Positions 1-5,549 are shown, counted from the stretch's first letter. The stretch: DNA of 5,635 bases from Zoogloeaceae bacterium (GCA_031273145.1 JAISSL010000282.1:1-5635); one strand, 5' to 3'. The notes: a model not told the origin generated them from the sequence alone. A program made the numbers and translations.

Positions 1-389
1 AAGGTCGCCAGTACCCGTTTGCCGTTGCCGCGCACCTGTTTGATCGCCTGGGCAAGCGGCAAATCGGAAAATGGGATGATGCCGGAGCTGAGTTGTTCCA
101 TGCGTTCGCTCGTGATGTCACGCATTCTTCCATTGGCATCACGCCTGGGGTCAATCAAGGTACCTTCCAGAATTACCGTGACCTTCTCGTCTACATAGAG
201 AATGGTTCCATTCAGGTAAACTTCATAAAGGCCAAGGTAGTCGGTTTTGGTCACGCTTTTCACCTTGGTATTCAGGATTTTTTCGACCGTTTCGCGGACT
301 TTGGCTTCCTTCTTGTCTTCCTTGGCGCAGGCGGGAAGCGTGAGGGCGAAAAACAGGGCGGCGAACAGGGAGAGCAGTTTGCGGGACAT
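1..389 (-). CDS. dsbC: DsbC-like thiol:disulfide isomerase, N-terminal part (3' end outside window)
   Basis: The first 129 residues are visible; the gene runs off the left edge. Residues 1-22 form a signal peptide (basic MSRK, then a hydrophobic run LLSLFAALFFALTL). Residues about 30-100 match the DsbC N-terminal dimerisation domain: a short helix, then the strand region with YLGLYEVYLNG and ILYVDEKV, then a tail with GTLID and the DLPLAQAIK linker (109-117) that leads into the thioredoxin fold. In DsbC the catalytic CxxC follows shortly after this point, so it lies outside the window and cannot be checked. The family works in the periplasm, reshuffling wrong disulfides and being kept reduced by DsbD. 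LPAC (18-21) could be read as a lipobox, but A20-C-A22 also fits signal peptidase I. The gene is divergent from ribE; a TATAAT lies 29 nt upstream of the start. The Shine-Dalgarno is weak. Family call is firm; DsbC versus DsbG is not settled. Confidence 0.85.
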   Translation of the reverse strand, partial: MSRKLLSLFAALFFALTLPACAKEDKKEAKVRETVEKILNTKVKSVTKTDYLGLYEVYLNGTILYVDEKVTVILEGTLIDPRRDANGRMRDITSERMEQLSSGIIPFSDLPLAQAIKQVRGNGKRVLAT

Positions 390-417
390 GGCAGGTCTCG
401 GTAAAGAAAAGGCGCTT

Positions 418-423
418 ATTATA
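418..423 (-). promoter_or_regulatory. -10 box of the dsbC-like gene
   Basis: Read on the minus strand this is a perfect TATAAT, 28 nt ahead of the dsbC-like ATG, within the 107-bp gap to the divergent ribE. No good -35 (TTGACA-like) is visible 16-18 bp upstream, so the promoter may rely on an activator or be weak. Confidence 0.5.
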
Positions 424-454
424 ACTTCCCTCCATGCTTTCGCGTGGGTGGCTC

Positions 455-463
455 TGTTAGAAT
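455..463 (+). promoter_or_regulatory. Extended -10 promoter for the rib operon
   Basis: TGTTAGAAT contains TG-n followed by TAGAAT (5 of 6 matches to TATAAT), which fits an extended -10 and explains the absence of a recognisable -35. It would start RNA near 470, giving a leader of about 27 nt before ribE. That is far too short for an FMN riboswitch, and none is seen in the gap. The site sits inside a small inverted repeat, GTTAG-AATG-CTAAC (456-469). Confidence 0.45.
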
Positions 464-496
464 GCTAACCCTTTTGCTTTCCCCATTTTGTCCATC

Positions 497-1096
497 ATGT
501 TTTCAGGCATTGTCGCGGCCATCGGTCGCATCACGCAGGTTACCCCGCGCGAAGTAGGCGCGCGATTGACCGTGGAGCCGGGCGCGCTCGATATTTCCGG
601 CGTCTCCCTGGGCGATTCGATTGCCCATGCGGGCGTTTGCCTGACTGTCGTCGAAAAGGGGGATGGCTATTACTGCGTGGATGTCTCGCCGGAGACCTTC
701 TCCTGCACCGTGGGGCTTGAAAAACCGGGAGAAGTCAATCTGGAAAAGGCGCTTTGCTTGGGCGACCCGGTAGGCGGCCATCTGGTTTCCGGGCATGTGG
801 ATGGCGTGGGCGAGGTGCTGCGCTTTACGCCCATTGGGGATAACCGCGAGCTTACCATCCGCGCCCCGCATGAAATTTCCCGCTACATTGCCCGCAAGGG
901 TTCGGTCACGGTAGATGGCTGTAGCCTGACCACCAACACGGTAGCGGGGGATGATTTCAGCATCAACCTGATTCCGCACACTCTGACAGTTACGACTTTG
1001 GGGCGCTTGCAGGCCGGTGACAAGGTTAATCTGGAAATAGACCTGATTGCCCGCTACGCCGAGCGAATGTTGACCCCGGAAGGAGCGCAGACATGA
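497..1096 (+). CDS. ribE: Riboflavin synthase, alpha subunit
   Basis: Cytoplasmic enzyme of 199 aa that dismutates two 6,7-dimethyl-8-ribityllumazine molecules to riboflavin plus the pyrimidinedione recycled by RibH. The family's two lumazine-binding barrels are both present: barrel 1 (about 1-97) opens with MFSGIV (usually MFTGIV) and has GVCLTV (46-51, with Cys48); barrel 2 (about 98-190) has GGHLVSGHVDG (93-103), GSVTVDGCSLT (135-145) and INLIPHTLTVTTLG (156-169). Length is normal (about 200). In barrel 1 the usual Asn before GVCLTV is Ala45. The ATG at 497 is chosen because family members begin exactly at MF[ST]GIV; a TTG nine bases upstream would add three residues without support. No Shine-Dalgarno is visible before 497. 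The stop overlaps the ribBA start (ATGA), indicating coupled translation as the first gene of the operon. Confidence 0.96.
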   Translation: MFSGIVAAIGRITQVTPREVGARLTVEPGALDISGVSLGDSIAHAGVCLTVVEKGDGYYCVDVSPETFSCTVGLEKPGEVNLEKALCLGDPVGGHLVSGHVDGVGEVLRFTPIGDNRELTIRAPHEISRYIARKGSVTVDGCSLTTNTVAGDDFSINLIPHTLTVTTLGRLQAGDKVNLEIDLIARYAERMLTPEGAQT

Positions 1097-2250
1097 GCGC
1101 GCTGGAAGTATTGAAAACGGAAGATGGCGCGAACATTGCGCCGGTGGATGAAATTATTGCGGACATTCGCGCCGGACGGATGGTCATTCTGGTGGATGAG
1201 GAAGACCGGGAAAACGAAGGCGATTTGATTATTGCCGCCGAGCATGTGACCCCGGAAGCCATCAATTTCATGGTGACGCACTGCCGGGGCTTGGTGTGCT
1301 TGACCATTACCGAGGCAAGGGCGCGGCAACTGGGCTTGAACCCGATGACGCATGACAACAAGTCGCCTTACAGCACGGCCTTTACGGTTTCCATCGAGGC
1401 TGCGAGTGGGGTGACGACCGGCATTTCCGCCTTTGAGCGCGCTCACACGATTCGGGTTGCGGTTGCGGCGAATGCGCGTCCTGAGGACATCGTGCAACCG
1501 GGGCATATCTTTCCCATTACCGCGCGTCCGGGCGGGGTGCTGGTACGCGCCGGCCATACCGAGGCGGGATGCGACCTTGCCTTGCTTGCCGGGTTGGAAC
1601 CCGCCGCCGCCATCTGCGAGATATTGAACGAAGATGGCAGCATGGCGCGTCTGCCCGATTTGCTCACGTTTGCTCGGCGGCACGGCTTGAAGGTGGGGAC
1701 GATTGCCGATCTGATTCATTATCGCGCCGCTTCGGAGACTCTGGTTGAGCGGGTTGCTTCCCGCCCTATCCAGACGCCGCATGGGGAATTCATGCTGCAT
1801 GTCTATTTCGAGCGGATTTCCGGCACGGCGAATCTGGCGCTCGTCAAGGGCGAAATTCCCGCCGACCGGGAAACCCTGGTGCGGGTGCATGAACCCTTGT
1901 CGGTTCTGGATTTTCTCGACTCAAGCGGACATGCCTATTCCATTGATGAGGCAGAAGCCGTGATTGCCAAAAATGGGCATGGCGTGATTGTGCTCATGCA
2001 CCGCCCGGAAGGCAGCGCGGAAATTCTCCAGAGATTTTCCGCGTCGCGCGATGAAGCCTCGCGGGGCGTTCGCTGGGATCCGCGCATTCACGGGATTGGC
2101 GCGCAGATTCTGCATGATTTGGGCGTTCGCAAGATGCGCCTGCTTGCCAGTCCGAAGAAGATACCTTCCATGACGGGCTTTTCGCTGGATGTCGTCGGCT
2201 TTTTCCCGCCCGCCTCTTGTACGGAGAACGAATCTCATGACCCTGCCTGA
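1093..2250 (+). CDS. ribBA: 3,4-dihydroxy-2-butanone-4-phosphate synthase with degenerate GTP cyclohydrolase II-like domain
   Basis: 385 aa, two domains. Residues about 18-212 are RibB, which turns ribulose 5-phosphate into 3,4-dihydroxy-2-butanone 4-phosphate for RibH. Its acidic metal/substrate loop [10 protein letters not shown] (35-44), THC (62-64), TGFTV-like stretch TAFTVSIEA (95-103), RAGHTEA (152-158) and the Glu of CEI (E176) are all intact, so it should be active. Residues about 223-372 have the RibA fold outline, ending in [10 protein letters not shown] (331-340) and a [12 protein letters not shown] segment. However, the zinc site of true GTP cyclohydrolase II (cysteines in the RVHSECLTGD...RCDCG region) is replaced by [12 protein letters not shown] (264-275) with no cysteine. 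The protein should therefore not open GTP, and a separate ribA elsewhere is expected. This RibBA/RibBX form is known in proteobacteria. A strong Shine-Dalgarno (AAGGAG, 1080-1085, 7-nt spacing) lies inside the end of ribE. Confidence 0.94.
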   Translation: MSALEVLKTEDGANIAPVDEIIADIRAGRMVILVDEEDRENEGDLIIAAEHVTPEAINFMVTHCRGLVCLTITEARARQLGLNPMTHDNKSPYSTAFTVSIEAASGVTTGISAFERAHTIRVAVAANARPEDIVQPGHIFPITARPGGVLVRAGHTEAGCDLALLAGLEPAAAICEILNEDGSMARLPDLLTFARRHGLKVGTIADLIHYRAASETLVERVASRPIQTPHGEFMLHVYFERISGTANLALVKGEIPADRETLVRVHEPLSVLDFLDSSGHAYSIDEAEAVIAKNGHGVIVLMHRPEGSAEILQRFSASRDEASRGVRWDPRIHGIGAQILHDLGVRKMRLLASPKKIPSMTGFSLDVVGFFPPASCTENESHDPA

Positions 2251-2725
2251 ATCCATCCCGCGTTACCCGGAGCTGCTTGACGGCGCGGGGCTGAAAATCG
2301 GCATCGTCATGAGCCGGTTCAACGCGCCGATTTGTGAGCAATTGCTTGCCGCGACGGCGCAGGAATTGCGGTGTCTGGGCGTTGCCAGCGCGGATATTCG
2401 CATTGTGACGGTTCCCGGCGCGCTGGAAATTCCGTTGATTTTGCAAACGCTGGCGCAGAGCGAAAAACCCCGCTTTGACGCGCTGATTGCTCTGGGCGCG
2501 GTCATTCGCGGCGATACGTATCATTTTGAGGTCGTTGCCAACGATGCCTGCCGGGGCGTGCTGGATACCCAACTGGAAACGGGGCTTCCCATTGCGAACG
2601 GCATTTTGACCTGCAATACGGATGAACAGGCGCTTGCTCGGACGACGCAAAAAGGGACGGATTGCGCCCGGACGGCGGTAGAAATGGCCTGCCTGATCGC
2701 CCGGATTCGGGAAAATCCACTCTGA
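2237..2725 (+). CDS. ribH: 6,7-dimethyl-8-ribityllumazine synthase
   Basis: 162 aa. It condenses the RibB product with 5-amino-6-ribitylaminouracil to lumazine, the substrate of RibE; family members assemble as pentamers or 60-mers. Visible family motifs are IGIVMSRFN (21-29, ring contact by Phe28), VPGALEIP (59-66), [12 protein letters not shown] (87-98, with catalytic His96; the usual GETYH is GDTYH here), [10 protein letters not shown] (116-125), NTDEQALAR (127-135) and KG.DCA near 139-144. The start at 2237 overlaps the end of ribBA by 14 nt and has GGAG at 2223-2226 (10-nt spacing). An in-frame ATG at 2189 would add 16 residues lying wholly inside ribBA and has no family support. It is followed by repeat DNA rather than directly by nusB, as is usual in this operon. 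Confidence 0.96.
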   Translation: MTLPESIPRYPELLDGAGLKIGIVMSRFNAPICEQLLAATAQELRCLGVASADIRIVTVPGALEIPLILQTLAQSEKPRFDALIALGAVIRGDTYHFEVVANDACRGVLDTQLETGLPIANGILTCNTDEQALARTTQKGTDCARTAVEMACLIARIRENPL

Positions 2726-2764
2726 TTTTTCAGGACGTTTTCGATTCAATGATGACCATTTTTA

Positions 2765-2811
2765 CCCTCTCCCGCCCCTTCGGGGCACCCTCTCCCACAA
2801 GTGGGAGAGGG
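2765..2811. repeat. CCCTCTCCC palindromic intergenic repeat
   Basis: A perfect 11-bp inverted repeat, CCCTCTCCCAC / GTGGGAGAGGG (2788-2798 and 2801-2811, AA loop), is preceded by a second CCCTCTCCC (2765-2773) and a small hairpin GCCCC-TTC-GGGGC (2774-2786). Either CCCTCTCCC copy could pair with the single GGGAGAGGG, so two alternative hairpins are possible. It lies 40-86 bp after ribH. No T-run follows it, so it is not a classic intrinsic terminator, although such a hairpin could stabilise the rib mRNA 3' end. Sequences of this type are scattered repeats in many proteobacteria. Confidence 0.7.
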
Positions 2812-2819
2812 CAAACTAT

Positions 2820-2831
2820 CGTCTGCAAGAC
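2820..2831 (+). repeat. 12-bp direct repeat, left copy
   Basis: CGTCTGCAAGAC, identical to 2937-2948. The two copies bracket the 105 bp that hold the first REP pair, as a target-site duplication would. The neighbouring bases differ on both sides, so the identity is exactly 12 bp. Confidence 0.7.
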
Positions 2832-2835
2832 TGGC

Positions 2836-2910
2836 GGGCGGCAGGTTGCCGCCCCTACAAGACAACCGTTGCCGCCTGAAATATTTTGTAGGGGACGCAA
2901 TCTGCGTCCC
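2836..2910. repeat. REP pair (BIME-like element) 1
   Basis: Two hairpins face each other. Left: GGGCGGC-AGGTT-GCCGCCC (2836-2854) followed by CTAC (2855-2858). Right: GTAG (2888-2891) followed by GGGACGC-AATCT-GCGTCCC (2892-2910). Read outward from the middle, both are GTAG plus a 7-bp stem with 5-nt loop, the layout of REP sequences recognised by RAYT (TnpA-REP) transposases. The stems differ at two base pairs, with pairing kept on both sides. It lies between ribH and nusB. Confidence 0.8.
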
Positions 2911-2936
2911 GTCCCAGGCCAGATTAACAAAATTGC

Positions 2937-2948
2937 CGTCTGCAAGAC
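2937..2948 (+). repeat. 12-bp direct repeat, right copy
   Basis: Second exact copy of CGTCTGCAAGAC. It ends two bases before the nusB ATG, so it occupies the place where the nusB ribosome-binding site should be. Confidence 0.7.
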
Positions 2949-2950
2949 CC

Positions 2951-3424
2951 ATGACTAAAAAACCGCCGCCTCCCGACCGACATCTTGCGCGCGCTTTGGC
3001 GTTGCAGGGGCTTTATCACTGGCAGATCAGTGGTACGGATGAAACGACCATTGAAGCGAATCTGGTCGAGCTGGTCTTGACGCAGGAAGAGGGGAGCGCT
3101 TCCCGTCCCCGGCGCGAAGCGGATATGGAACTTTGCCGCGCCCTGTTGCACGGCGTGATGCGCGAGCATGTCATGCTGGTTGAAAGTCTTGTGCCTGCGC
3201 TGGATCGTCCTTTTGCGGAACTTTCCCCGATTGAGGCGAATTTGCTGCTGATGGCGACCTGGGAATTGACGTATTGTCTGGATACGCCTTACCGGGTCAT
3301 TTTGAATGAGGCAATTGAGCTTGCCAAGCGGTTTGGCAGCAATGAGGGACATCGTTACGTCAATGGCGTACTGGATAAGGTTGCCGCCGCCCTGCGCCCA
3401 GAGGAAATTTCAGCCGCAAAATAG
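2951..3424 (+). CDS. nusB: Transcription antitermination factor NusB
   Basis: 157 aa, all-helical RNA-binding protein. With NusE (S10) it binds boxA of rRNA leader transcripts and joins the NusA/NusG antitermination complex. Seen in sequence: an N-terminal basic helix with HLARALALQGLYHWQ (11-25), a central variable helix, ELSPIEANLLLMATWEL near 94-110, PYRVILNEAIELAKRFG (117-133) and the near-invariant tail YVNGVLDKVA. Length is normal for betaproteobacterial NusB. The ATG at 2951 gives the standard N-terminus; an in-frame ATG at 2801 would translate through the repeats and is rejected. No convincing Shine-Dalgarno is seen, because the leader is the direct repeat and a REP hairpin ends 40 nt upstream. 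It is normally close behind ribH; here the gap is 225 bp, so its expression may be partly uncoupled from the rib genes. Confidence 0.95.
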   Translation: MTKKPPPPDRHLARALALQGLYHWQISGTDETTIEANLVELVLTQEEGSASRPRREADMELCRALLHGVMREHVMLVESLVPALDRPFAELSPIEANLLLMATWELTYCLDTPYRVILNEAIELAKRFGSNEGHRYVNGVLDKVAAALRPEEISAAK

Positions 3425-3455
3425 TCTTGCGAAGGTGGGAATCCAGACCTGTAAC

Positions 3456-3534
3456 GGGACGCAGGTTGCGTCCCCTACAAGTTGTTCAATGCGCGTCCCC
3501 TGAATTTGTCCGTAGGGGCGGCAACCTGCCGCCC
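3456..3534. repeat. REP pair (BIME-like element) 2, inverted relative to element 1
   Basis: Left: GGGACGC-AGGTT-GCGTCCC (3456-3474) plus CTAC (3475-3478). Right: GTAG (3512-3515) plus GGGCGGC-AACCT-GCCGCCC (3516-3534). The same two stem variants as element 1 occur in swapped order, so this copy is inverted. Similarity extends beyond the hairpins: the reverse complement of element 1 carries AATCTGGCCTG just before its GGGACGC hairpin, and here AATCCAGACCTG sits in the same place. It lies between the convergent nusB and LprI-like genes, where it could limit read-through; no T-run follows. Confidence 0.8.
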
Positions 3535-3575
3535 GCCCACACTTACGGAAGGCAAACGGCAAGCCCTGATTCGTC

Positions 3576-3971
3576 TTACTTCATGGCTTCAAGCTCGTCG
3601 GCGCGTTGTGCGGTTTTTCGGGCGACGCATTCGTGGTGCATGAGCCATCCGGTTTGTCCGCCTTCGACTTCGCCATCTTCAGCGACATAGTTCTCTCCGC
3701 TAGTGCCACATGCCTTGTCACGTTCCTTGATCCATGCGCGTTGCGTGTTTCTCAGATTGTCCTTGTTGGCAACCCTGCCCATTGCAACCTTGTAGACGGC
3801 ATTCAGCCTTTTATCCTGACGCTTTGCTTCTTCTGACGCGCAGTCAATCATGGCGGGCATGTTGCCGCCGGTATCATTCAAGCATTGGTCGTATGCGTTT
3901 GCGGTCTGGGCGGATGCCGACAAGGACGCGGAAGCCAGAATGGCTACGGCAAACAGTTTTTTCATGTGCAT
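3576..3971 (-). CDS. Secreted LprI-like (DUF1311) protein
   Basis: 131 aa. Residues 1-21 or 1-26 are a signal peptide (KK, hydrophobic LFAVAILASASLSA, then cleavage after A19-S-A21 or A24-N-A26). The mature part is a single LprI/DUF1311-type domain: YDQC (27-30), MIDCASEEAKRQDKRLNAVYKVAM (41-64), LRNTQRAWIKERDKAC (73-88) and a C-terminal HEC (113-115). Four cysteines (30, 44, 88, 115) fit two disulfides in the periplasm. Known members include lysozyme inhibitors such as mycobacterial LprI, but most are uncharacterised, so inhibition is only a possibility here. The start at 3971 has GGAG 5 nt upstream; a second ATG at 3965 (MKKLF) is equally good, with 11-nt spacing. A longer reading from 4118 would run through the upstream gene and is rejected. 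It is 64 bp behind the PH/SHOCT gene and convergent with nusB. Confidence 0.85.
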   Translation of the reverse strand: MHMKKLFAVAILASASLSASAQTANAYDQCLNDTGGNMPAMIDCASEEAKRQDKRLNAVYKVAMGRVANKDNLRNTQRAWIKERDKACGTSGENYVAEDGEVEGGQTGWLMHHECVARKTAQRADELEAMK

Positions 3972-4035
3972 GATGGCTCCAATGGGATGTTCGTGATTCA
4001 GACAAGTCTTACAACAGAAAAAGTTCCATGTTCCG

Positions 4036-4584
4036 CTATGCCAACAGTTTTGCCTTCTGCTGAGCAAATTCCTCTTGATTGATGATGCCGTTCGCAAGCA
4101 AGGCTGCCAGTTTTTCAAGTTTTGTGACTACATCGTCTCCAGTCGGCTGGACATGTTGTGATGCAGATTTTCTGGCCTCTATTGCGTCGCGGACTTTGTT
4201 GGTGAAAACGACGACGGTCTTTTTCCAAACGTTATCAATAACCCGTGACGCACCTCCATCTGAAATCGTGATTTTGCCGAAGAAGATTCCTGTCTCGCCC
4301 GAAACGGAATTAACCTTATCAAGGTCGATTGCTGTTTGCTTAAGGCCATATATCATGCCTTTGTCAAGGAAAATGATGCGCTTGTCAGTGAGCGTGATCA
4401 GCCAGGTATTTCCATCCATAAGCCCGGACGTGAATGCAAGAACTTGTTCGCCAGCAGAGAGGATTTCGGGCAGGTGATTCAATTCTTTCTTGGTGAAAAA
4501 CTGGTCATCTCCGATTTCCTTTGCTATGCGGTCATATTCGCGTTTACGCTCGTCTCGCGATGCGTTTTTGAAGTCAAAAGCCAT
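4036..4584 (-). CDS. Bacterial PH-domain and SHOCT-domain protein
   Basis: 182 aa, no signal peptide or membrane segment. Residues 1-40 are a charged helical lead. Residues about 45-132 resemble the YokE-like bacterial PH domain: GEQVLAFTSGLMDGNTWLI (45-63), LTDKRIIFLDKGMIYGLKQ (65-83), IDLDKVNSVS and TGIFFGKITI (98-107). Residues 153-182 are a SHOCT module: VTKLEKLAALLANGIINQEEFAQQKAKLL, with the usual L..L...G.I...EF...K..LL pattern. Both modules are common in proteins of unknown role, SHOCT often at the C-terminus as a short interaction helix pair; no enzymatic activity is suggested. The start at 4584 is preferred over 4590 because AAGGA lies 7 nt before it but directly abuts the 4590 ATG. 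It lies downstream of the GIY-YIG gene across a 122-bp gap, so it may have its own promoter. Confidence 0.8.
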   Translation of the reverse strand: MAFDFKNASRDERKREYDRIAKEIGDDQFFTKKELNHLPEILSAGEQVLAFTSGLMDGNTWLITLTDKRIIFLDKGMIYGLKQTAIDLDKVNSVSGETGIFFGKITISDGGASRVIDNVWKKTVVVFTNKVRDAIEARKSASQHVQPTGDDVVTKLEKLAALLANGIINQEEFAQQKAKLLA

Positions 4585-4644
4585 GTTCATTTCCTTTCAG
4601 TTCATGAGTTGTTGATGCCGAATGAATTGTCACTTGCAAGGTTG

Positions 4645-4659
4645 GTTGAAAAATTCAAC
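4645..4659. repeat. Small inverted repeat upstream of the PH/SHOCT gene
   Basis: GTTGAA-AAA-TTCAAC. It lies about 60 bp ahead of the PH/SHOCT start, in the gap after the GIY-YIG stop. It may be an operator or a weak hairpin; there is no terminator-like T-run and no clear promoter around it. Confidence 0.35.
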
Positions 4660-4680
4660 GACTTCGCCAGGGGCGGGGTC

Positions 4681-4696
4681 GTCAGGTTGTCAGGTT
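4681..4696. repeat. Tandem 8-bp repeat
   Basis: GTCAGGTT occurs twice head to tail, 10 bp beyond the stop of the GIY-YIG gene. Short and of no evident function; it may be replication slippage or a double protein-binding site. Confidence 0.5.
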
Positions 4697-4706
4697 GAAT
4701 GAATGG

Positions 4707-5207
4707 TCATGCGCTGAAATCCTCATAGCCCTCATCCGAGTCAAATCGGTTATGCCACCTTGCGCCCGAGACTTCCGGCAACAAGTCTCTGCGCTGCCCC
4801 CAGTTAAGGATATGGGCATCATTAACTGCATCGTCATCTTCTTGTTTGGGCTTGAGTACGTTAAGCCCGGAAGCGTTACATGCTGGCTGGTGAGCGTAGA
4901 TGAGCAATCGCTCAACGAGAGCAATTTGACGTGACCATTCTTCGTTTTGCGGAGTGCCGTCATAGCCGCCAAGGCGTCCGACGTAGACCGTTACGTTGCC
5001 TGCGTCTGCATTGTAAACAGTCCACTCATGCTGCCCAAGCCGCTTGCCAAAGGTCTGTTCGCCTGCTTTCCCAATGTAAAGCAGAACATTCGAGCCATAG
5101 ACAGGATGCGCGCCATAAATCTGGTAGACCCCGTAATCATTGGAATCATTGAGTTCAAGCGCCTTTTCATAGGGAAAACCTTCCCAAACGACATGTATGA
5201 TTGCCAT
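4707..5207 (-). CDS. GIY-YIG nuclease-domain protein
   Basis: 166 aa. Residues about 24-115 form a GIY-YIG domain with every expected position: G-V-Y (26-28) for GIY, Y-I-G-K (44-47) for YIG, Arg56 and His60 in KRLGQH, Glu99 in ALVERLLI as metal ligand, and Asn111 in PACN. The catalytic set is therefore complete and DNA cleavage is plausible. The rest (116-166) is acidic, rich in D/E, W and R, and matches no domain I know. No DNA-binding module typical of homing endonucleases (NUMOD, HTH) is fused, and it lacks the UvrC or SLX1 partner domains. The start has an excellent AGGAG (5214-5218) 6 nt upstream. That Shine-Dalgarno overlaps the stop codon of the zinc-repeat gene, so the two are translationally coupled. 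Function is unknown; restriction, defence or mobile-element roles are possible. Confidence 0.82.
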   Translation of the reverse strand: MAIIHVVWEGFPYEKALELNDSNDYGVYQIYGAHPVYGSNVLLYIGKAGEQTFGKRLGQHEWTVYNADAGNVTVYVGRLGGYDGTPQNEEWSRQIALVERLLIYAHQPACNASGLNVLKPKQEDDDAVNDAHILNWGQRRDLLPEVSGARWHNRFDSDEGYEDFSA

Positions 5208-5216
5208 GTGATTCTC

Positions 5217-5471
5217 CTATTTTTCGTGCTTATTCGTCGGGCTGTTGGGGCAACCGCTCCCTGTACCCGTAGAACCGCACCAGCGACATTTATTTGCGCC
5301 GCTACCGTGACGATGCTTCTTCGTTGGGCTGTGTGGACAGCCACTGCCGTAACCGGAAGTGCCGCAGAATTCGCACTTCTTCTCATCCCCGGAATGCTCG
5401 TGTTTCTTGGTCGGGCTGTTGGGGCAGCCGCTGCCGTAACTTGTCGAATTGCAGTACCTGCACTTGCTCAT
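5217..5471 (-). CDS. Triple-repeat putative zinc-binding small protein
   Basis: 84 aa built almost wholly of three copies of a 24-residue unit at an exact 29-residue period (3-26, 32-55, 61-84), joined by 5-residue linkers. Each unit reads K-C-x2-C-x8-C-P-x6-H, with H-x-H at the end of units 1 and 2; fixed cores are GSGCP and SPT.KH. Ligand sets are C4/C7/C16/H24, C33/C36/C45/H53 and C62/C65/C74/H82, so three CCCH-type zinc sites are likely. Unit 3 ends HEK instead of HxH. No other domain, signal or membrane segment is present. The start at 5471 is chosen because AGGAG lies 7 nt upstream; an ATG at 5477 has only 1 nt spacing, and a longer frame to 5573 would cover the operator. It is the first gene after the control region and is coupled to the GIY-YIG gene. 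Partner or nucleic-acid binding is plausible but unproven. Confidence 0.8.
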   Translation of the reverse strand: MSKCRYCNSTSYGSGCPNSPTKKHEHSGDEKKCEFCGTSGYGSGCPHSPTKKHRHGSGANKCRWCGSTGTGSGCPNSPTNKHEK

Positions 5472-5526
5472 GGTCATACTCCTGATGCGTAAAAACATAA
5501 CCCAGTATGACAAAACCCCATTTTCA

Positions 5527-5549
5527 AATGCTAAGAAGTTCTTAGCATT
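5527..5549. promoter_or_regulatory. Operator-like palindrome O1
   Basis: Perfect dyad with 11-bp arms AATGCTAAGAA / TTCTTAGCATT around a central G (5538). It covers the predicted -35 of the rightward regulator gene and lies 56 bp upstream of the leftward zinc-repeat gene. It shares the CTAAGA-half-site with O2. Confidence 0.75.

Noticed and set aside
461..468. AATGCTAA upstream of ribE as another copy of the O1 half-site
   Set aside because: Only 8 bases match and the surrounding inverted repeat (GTTAG/CTAAC) does not fit CTAAGAWNWTCTTAG; likely chance.
390..496. FMN riboswitch ahead of ribE
   Set aside because: The gap is only 107 bp, the predicted leader is about 27 nt, and no RFN-type conserved helices are visible.
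1054..1890. 278-codon open frame on the minus strand inside ribBA
   Set aside because: Shadow of ribBA in GC-rich DNA; the plus-strand frame carries all RibB motifs and the minus translation resembles no family.
1994..2749. 251-codon open frame on the minus strand across ribBA/ribH
   Set aside because: Antiparallel to two well-supported genes, with basic low-complexity content typical of a shadow frame.
2788..2811. Intrinsic terminator after ribH
   Set aside because: The stem is strong but CAAACTAT follows instead of a T-run; nusB downstream is presumably still co-transcribed at least in part.
2801..3424. Longer NusB starting at 2801
   Set aside because: The extra 50 residues translate the repeat DNA and are not part of any NusB.
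2836..3534. CRISPR array
   Set aside because: The repeats are palindromic, inverted pairs in only two places, without regular spacers; REP/BIME fits better.
3576..4118. Longer form of the LprI-like protein starting at 4118
   Set aside because: The added N-terminus overlaps the end of the PH/SHOCT gene in another frame and would bury the clear signal peptide.
4947..5492. 181-codon plus-strand frame opposite the GIY-YIG and zinc-repeat genes
   Set aside because: The minus strand has complete motifs and good Shine-Dalgarno sites; the plus frame has no start signal or family resemblance.
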